In this document: piece by piece, positions 6,433 through 9,221 of the stretch | How the letters are laid out: each line of letters opens with the position of its first letter | Position numbering within the stretch: position 1 is the stretch's first letter | Source of the DNA: Oligoflexaceae bacterium | GTDB taxonomy: Bacteria > Bdellovibrionota_B > Oligoflexia > Oligoflexales > Oligoflexaceae | DNA: 9,221 nucleotides | Assembly: GCA_947474445.1 (NCBI GenBank) | Contig: CANJJY010000159.1 | Location: forward strand, 1-9,221 | Reading direction: 5' to 3' | Translations under genes and position numbers: made by a program | The notes under the pieces: generated by a model | Told to the model about the DNA's origin: nothing | The model's database searches: none | Seen by the model: the letters and a program-made list of their open reading frames with translations, nothing else

Positions 6433-6443
6433 CCCCCCCCCCC
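6433..6443 (+). repeat. Homopolymer of 11 C
   Basis: Eleven consecutive C follow CTCGAG and precede TCAAAG in a non-coding stretch. A tract of this length can slip during replication and vary in length between cells. Here it lies about 210 bases upstream of the next start codon and in no reading frame. Confidence 0.95.
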
Positions 6444-6447
6444 TCAA

Positions 6448-6477
6448 AGTGCATCTAGCGAGCGACCAGTGCATCTA
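6448..6477 (+). repeat. 10-base direct repeat AGTGCATCTA, 20 bases apart
   Basis: Exact copies at 6448-6457 and 6468-6477 are spaced start to start by 20 bases, close to two helical turns, so both would face the same side of the DNA. This arrangement is typical of tandem operator half-sites. I saw no third copy in the window. Confidence 0.85.
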
Positions 6478-6480
6478 TTC

Positions 6481-6537
6481 CAAACGTAATAATAAAGTCC
6501 TAATGCTCGACAGCATTGACTACTAAAACAACGTTTG
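6481..6537 (+). repeat. Nested inverted repeat able to form a 57-base stem-loop
   Basis: CAAACGT (6481-6487) pairs with ACGTTTG (6531-6537), AGTC (6496-6499) with GACT (6518-6521), and AATGCT (6502-6507) with AGCATT (6512-6517) around the loop CGAC. The AT-rich gaps are 8 and 9 bases, and a CT bulge lies on one side. Seventeen base pairs form in total. It has no T run, so it is not a terminator. It could act as a structured leader, a cruciform or a set of nested operators. Confidence 0.7.
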
Positions 6538-6652
6538 CACACAGGTGACTAAGTGATCCTGCGAATATCCAATTAGAATTTATCTGGCATGAAGCGTGTA
6601 AGCTACTAACTGCTTCTCTCATGTGTTTTTTGAATTCATTCTCGAGGTCATC

Positions 6653-7522
6653 ATGTCTAAAATTATCTGGCGGAAAGAAGTCCTTTTTTTGAGTCTCATC
6701 CTGGGTATGGCTCCATCATGCTCTGCCGTAAAATTCGATGGTGCTTCCAAAAAGTCAAAAGACGCTAGAAATTCCAGCAACGCCGAGGGCGCTGCGACCT
6801 CCTTAGACCAACAATCTCTGTCATCAAAGGATGTGGCGGATTTCAAAGCCACCAGCTTTCAGAGTTATCTCGATATCCTTTTGCAGTCATCGCCAAGCAA
6901 TCTAGGAGGGACTTCATCCAAGTCTAGCTTGAGCCAAGAGGAGCGAGATGAATTAGCGAATCAAGCCGTAGAATTGGATATGCGCTATGGAAACCTGGGC
7001 GGCTACTTTGCCGAACATGACATCCCAGTTCTCACGCGGACCTCAACATCATCCATTGAAGCGGCAATTGCCGACTACAAAACTCAAAACAAATCAGCGT
7101 CTTTTGACGAAGATGCGGGTAGTGCAGACATCAGTAGCAGCGAAGTCGATTCCTCATCGGCCTGGGGTCTGCGTGAGTTAGCTCCCTATGATCCCTCTCT
7201 GCCGTCTAACGTCAGTTCATGCGCCGACCGTGGCTATCATGCCACCGAACAACCAGATATCATTCAGCATGCACCGGTATGCCTGGAGGCCCTCCGACAG
7301 AGTAATCCCTTGAGGGAGCAAGATCGCAGTTTATGCGAAATGACGACGAAGTTGACCTTTGAAGAAGCCACTAAAGATGTCACCAATCTCAACTCCTGCG
7401 AAGGGCCTCAGGTCGTTCTCTGCTCCTATGATATCAATGGAACACTCAGCCGTGGATACAAGCCAGGTCAATGCGATCAGCTGGCCCAGTCACCAAACGC
7501 GAGAAAGATAACCACTCCTTAA
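6653..7522 (+). CDS. Probable lipoprotein, cysteine-rich, function unknown
   Basis: A 289-residue protein from ATG 6653-6655, preceded by GAGG about 6 bases upstream. An in-frame GTG at 6623 would add ten residues ahead of the signal and has no better ribosome site. Residues 1-22 form a signal ending in APSC, so C23 may be lipidated although P at -2 is atypical. The mature N-terminal half is Ser/Lys/Asp-rich and probably disordered, with SS-rich tracts around residues 75-95 and 155-165. The C-terminal third holds six cysteines (in SSCADRG, APVCLEA, RSLCEMT, NSCEG, VLCSYD and GQCDQL) and is probably a small disulfide-held domain. No known motif is visible. It ends 15 bases from the convergent oxidoreductase gene. 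Tethering of a disulfide domain to the outer membrane is inferred. Confidence 0.75.
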   Translation: MSKIIWRKEVLFLSLILGMAPSCSAVKFDGASKKSKDARNSSNAEGAATSLDQQSLSSKDVADFKATSFQSYLDILLQSSPSNLGGTSSKSSLSQEERDELANQAVELDMRYGNLGGYFAEHDIPVLTRTSTSSIEAAIADYKTQNKSASFDEDAGSADISSSEVDSSSAWGLRELAPYDPSLPSNVSSCADRGYHATEQPDIIQHAPVCLEALRQSNPLREQDRSLCEMTTKLTFEEATKDVTNLNSCEGPQVVLCSYDINGTLSRGYKPGQCDQLAQSPNARKITTP

Positions 7523-7537
7523 GATCTGCCTTAGAGA

Positions 7538-8617
7538 TTAGGTTTTTGGAGGAAAGGCGCGCGCATACTGCTGCGGAATCAAGGAACCCGTTTTCACCCG
7601 CAGCTTACGCGCAGCGTGCAAAGGCCAGTAGGGATCGCGGAGCAACTCCCGCGCCAGGAACACGATATCGGCCTGCCGCGTTCGAATCACGGCATCGGCC
7701 TGCATCGCTTCGGTGATCATGCCAACCGCCGCGGTGGCAATGCCGGATTCGCGTTTGATCGTTGCCGCGAAAGGGACCTGATAGTTAGCGCCGACAGGAA
7801 TAGGCGCATGACTCGCGTTACCACCCGAACTACAATCGATAAGATCCACACCCTCAGACATGACAAGCTTGGCCAAGGCCACGCTGTCTTCCACTTCCCA
7901 TCCCCCATCGATCCAATCGCTCGCCGAAATGCGGAGAGCGAGCGGCAGACTATCAGGCCAGACCTGACGAATGGCGCGGATCGTATCGATGACGATGCGG
8001 CAACGACGAGCAAAGGTTCCCCCATATTCATCCTGCCGATGATTGGACAAGGGCGAAAGAAAGCTATGCAAGAGATAACCATGTGCAGCGTGTAGCTCGA
8101 GAAAATTGAATCCTGCATCCAGCGCCCGTCGCGCGGCCGCTGCAAACGAGGCAATAACTTCGGAAATGCCGTCGCTGGTGAGGGCGACCGGCACTTGATA
8201 GCCCTCGGCAAAGGCGATCGCGCTCGGCCCCACCACGGGCCAACCTCCCGTTCCTATCCCAAGTTCGTGATCGCCCTTCCAGGGGACGCTGCGGCTTGCC
8301 TTGCGGCCGGCATGAGCGAGCTGCACGCCGGCGGCCGCGCCTTGTTCTTTGATAAATCGCGTGATGCGAACGAGCGGCTCGATCTGAGCGTCTTTCCATA
8401 ATCCGTGATCACCATCGGAGATCCGGCCCTCAGGGGTCACCGCCGTCGCTTCCATAACGACCAAGCCCGCACCGCCCACCGCTCGACTCCCGAGATGCAC
8501 CAGATGCCAATCGGTGGCAAAGCCATCCTCGCAGCTATACTGGCACATAGGCGAAACACCCAAACGGTTGCGCAAAAGGATATCCCGCATAGGCAAAGGC
8601 TCGAATAGATGACTCAT
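7538..8617 (-). CDS. Class III Old Yellow Enzyme family NAD(P)H:flavin oxidoreductase (YqjM/XenA-like)
   Basis: A 359-residue FMN enzyme of the size usual for the family. I start it at ATG 8617 (MSHLFEPLPMRD), which has GAGGAG 10 bases upstream and matches family N-termini. The longer frame from 8668 adds 17 atypical residues. Recognisable features are C25 in PMCQYS (the redox-tuning cysteine of YqjM-type enzymes), Y27, Q99 and HAGRK (flavin contacts), and H176-A-A-H179-G-Y181 (substrate anion binding). FLSPLSNHRQDEYGG, the phosphate-binding VGMI region, RDPYWPLHAAR, and QYARAF near the C-terminus (R353, probably the arginine finger of the neighbouring subunit) are also present. Such enzymes reduce activated C=C bonds of enals, enones or nitro compounds in the cytosol using NADPH. 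The native substrate cannot be told. GC-rich composition marks it as core chromosome rather than part of the toxin island. Confidence 0.95.
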   Translation of the reverse strand: MSHLFEPLPMRDILLRNRLGVSPMCQYSCEDGFATDWHLVHLGSRAVGGAGLVVMEATAVTPEGRISDGDHGLWKDAQIEPLVRITRFIKEQGAAAGVQLAHAGRKASRSVPWKGDHELGIGTGGWPVVGPSAIAFAEGYQVPVALTSDGISEVIASFAAAARRALDAGFNFLELHAAHGYLLHSFLSPLSNHRQDEYGGTFARRCRIVIDTIRAIRQVWPDSLPLALRISASDWIDGGWEVEDSVALAKLVMSEGVDLIDCSSGGNASHAPIPVGANYQVPFAATIKRESGIATAAVGMITEAMQADAVIRTRQADIVFLARELLRDPYWPLHAARKLRVKTGSLIPQQYARAFPPKT

Positions 8618-8707
8618 GGGGCTCACGCTCCTCGAGAAAAGGCTGACGATTAGCTTTTGGTGTCGCAAACGTGCAACGGGGATCTAACATTGTTTGCTGC
8701 CCTCAGC

Positions 8708-8736
8708 ATAAAAGCAAAGGCAAAATATAGCTTCAA
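8708..8736 (-). promoter_or_regulatory. Candidate promoter of the oxidoreductase gene
   Basis: On the minus strand TTGAAG (8736-8731) and TTTTAT (8713-8708) are 17 bases apart, each matching 4 of 6 consensus positions. The leader would be about 85-90 bases. This is weak evidence based on spacing and position. Confidence 0.35.
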
Positions 8737-8858
8737 GGGTCTAGAAGGACTTGATCGCCGCGGATCTGTCCTTGCGACCTACTTTTTTGCTGACGCTCTG
8801 GGGGAATTGGTTTTAAATGGTCCAACAAGAAAAGCACCACGGATGAGGAGGCTTCCCC

Positions 8859-9221
8859 ATGAGTTACTGGCCCAGCTTAATGTTACTTGGCCTAGCTGCC
8901 CCGGTAATGGCGACCACCACGGTATCTGGCATCAAAGGTCAGGGTCAGTCGCGCGTGTCGGGAGGCCTGGTCTTGCAGGATGCGTCCTACGAGACGACCA
9001 ATTCCTTCGATGTGGAAGGTCAAATCTTAAGTTTTGGCTACAAAACGGGAGTTACACCCCGTTTATCCCTCGGACTGGGTCTCGGCTATATGATAGACGG
9101 CGAGCTGGGCGATCGCGTGAAAATCGGCGATGGCAATGGCTTTCGTCTCATGTTCGATGGCCAGTACGAAGTGAAGAATTTCAGTGGGAACATTCTGATC
9201 GCGACCTTCGGCTTGACCCAC
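8859..9221 (+). CDS. 5' part of an outer-membrane beta-barrel-like protein gene (truncated by window edge)
   Basis: ATG 8859-8861 follows GAGGAG about 8-9 bases upstream, and 121 codons are open to the window end. The product begins MSYWPSLMLLGLAAPVMA, a Sec signal with cleavage after residue 18. Alternating strands with glycine and aromatic residues follow (FDVEGQILSFGYKTGV, then PRLSLGLGLGYMIDG and FRLMFDGQYEV). The strand-turn-strand rhythm and absence of cysteines fit an outer-membrane beta-barrel or a porin-like surface protein. The family cannot be assigned from this fragment. It contains GCGATCGC at 9109-9116 and has GC-richer, core-like composition. It is transcribed away from the oxidoreductase across a 241-base gap in which no strong plus-strand promoter is evident. 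Confidence 0.75.
   Translation, partial: MSYWPSLMLLGLAAPVMATTTVSGIKGQGQSRVSGGLVLQDASYETTNSFDVEGQILSFGYKTGVTPRLSLGLGLGYMIDGELGDRVKIGDGNGFRLMFDGQYEVKNFSGNILIATFGLTH

Larger units (their letters stand above)
6379..6652 (+). promoter_or_regulatory. Structured upstream region of the 289-residue probable lipoprotein gene
   Basis: No gene is visible here. The region holds a run of 11 C (6433-6443), a 10-base direct repeat (AGTGCATCTA at 6448-6457 and 6468-6477), and a nested inverted repeat (6481-6537). A TTGACT at 6516-6521 lacks a good -10 at 17 bases. A TAGAAT at 6574-6579 (5 of 6) lacks a good -35. The promoter may therefore depend on an activator, for which the 20-base-spaced repeat would be a natural binding site. 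That is inference. Confidence 0.4.

Noticed and set aside
6481..6537. Nested inverted repeat considered as an integron attC site
   Set aside because: The outer arms do not match the required core sites (RYYYAAC and GTTRRRY), and there is no integrase gene or cassette array in the window.
6516..6544. TTGACT at 6516-6521 as the -35 of a sigma70 promoter for the probable lipoprotein gene
   Set aside because: The sequence 17 bases downstream (ACACAG) is not an acceptable -10, and nearby spacings are no better.
442..7522. Search for insertion sequences, transposase or integrase genes, tRNA genes and CRISPR repeats in the island
   Set aside because: None could be recognised. The case for horizontal transfer rests only on composition and gene content.
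7616..8211. Open frames on both strands inside the oxidoreductase gene
   Set aside because: They are shadows of a GC-rich gene whose family motifs are unmistakable.

Overview
The window looks like a Gram-negative bacterial chromosome. At least six products carry export signals, one truncated product looks like the start of an outer-membrane beta-barrel, and start codons follow purine-rich Shine-Dalgarno sequences such as GAGGAG. I cannot name the species. The two ends are GC-rich: 37/60 at 1-60, 38/60 at 7921-7980 and 47/60 at 8281-8340. The middle is AT-richer: 25/60 at 481-540, 24/60 at 601-660 and 25/60 at 721-780. This suggests an accessory island between core genes.

Layout. The C-terminal end of an unidentified plus-strand gene (to 113) is followed by a short, GC-rich stretch that reads as a broken minus-strand coding remnant (about 202-448). 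Then comes a four-gene minus-strand operon, read from 5178 down to 442. In order of translation it encodes a 311-residue exported protein, a 413-residue exported helical protein, a 765-residue exported protein ending in a bacterial EndoU-like RNase domain, and a small acidic protein without an export signal. Each junction overlaps (GTGA, ATGA, TAATG). A divergent regulatory region (5179-5648) separates the operon from a plus-strand gene for a 223-residue secreted protein, which ends in a clear terminator. A structured, repeat-containing intergenic region precedes a plus-strand gene for a 289-residue cysteine-rich probable lipoprotein. This converges on a minus-strand class III Old Yellow Enzyme gene of core-like composition. 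The window ends in the start of a plus-strand outer-membrane protein gene.

How the genes may work together. The operon is best read as a polymorphic toxin-immunity locus. The toxin has paired histidines (H605, H626), a lysine (K706) and a terminal T-S-Y-P motif, as expected of EndoU RNases. The next gene, overlapping the toxin stop, has the size, charge and location of an immunity protein. The locus is unusual because the toxin has an ordinary cleavable Sec signal instead of an RHS, filamentous-haemagglutinin, VgrG or lipoprotein carrier. It is also co-translated with two exported, disulfide-capable, coiled-coil-rich partners that I do not recognise. An exported toxin, exported helpers and a cytosolic immunity protein imply an uncharacterised route for moving an RNase between cells. 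The Myxococcus SitBAI system, a helper-toxin-immunity operon delivered by outer-membrane exchange, is the nearest analogy I can name, but the proteins here lack its lipobox signals.
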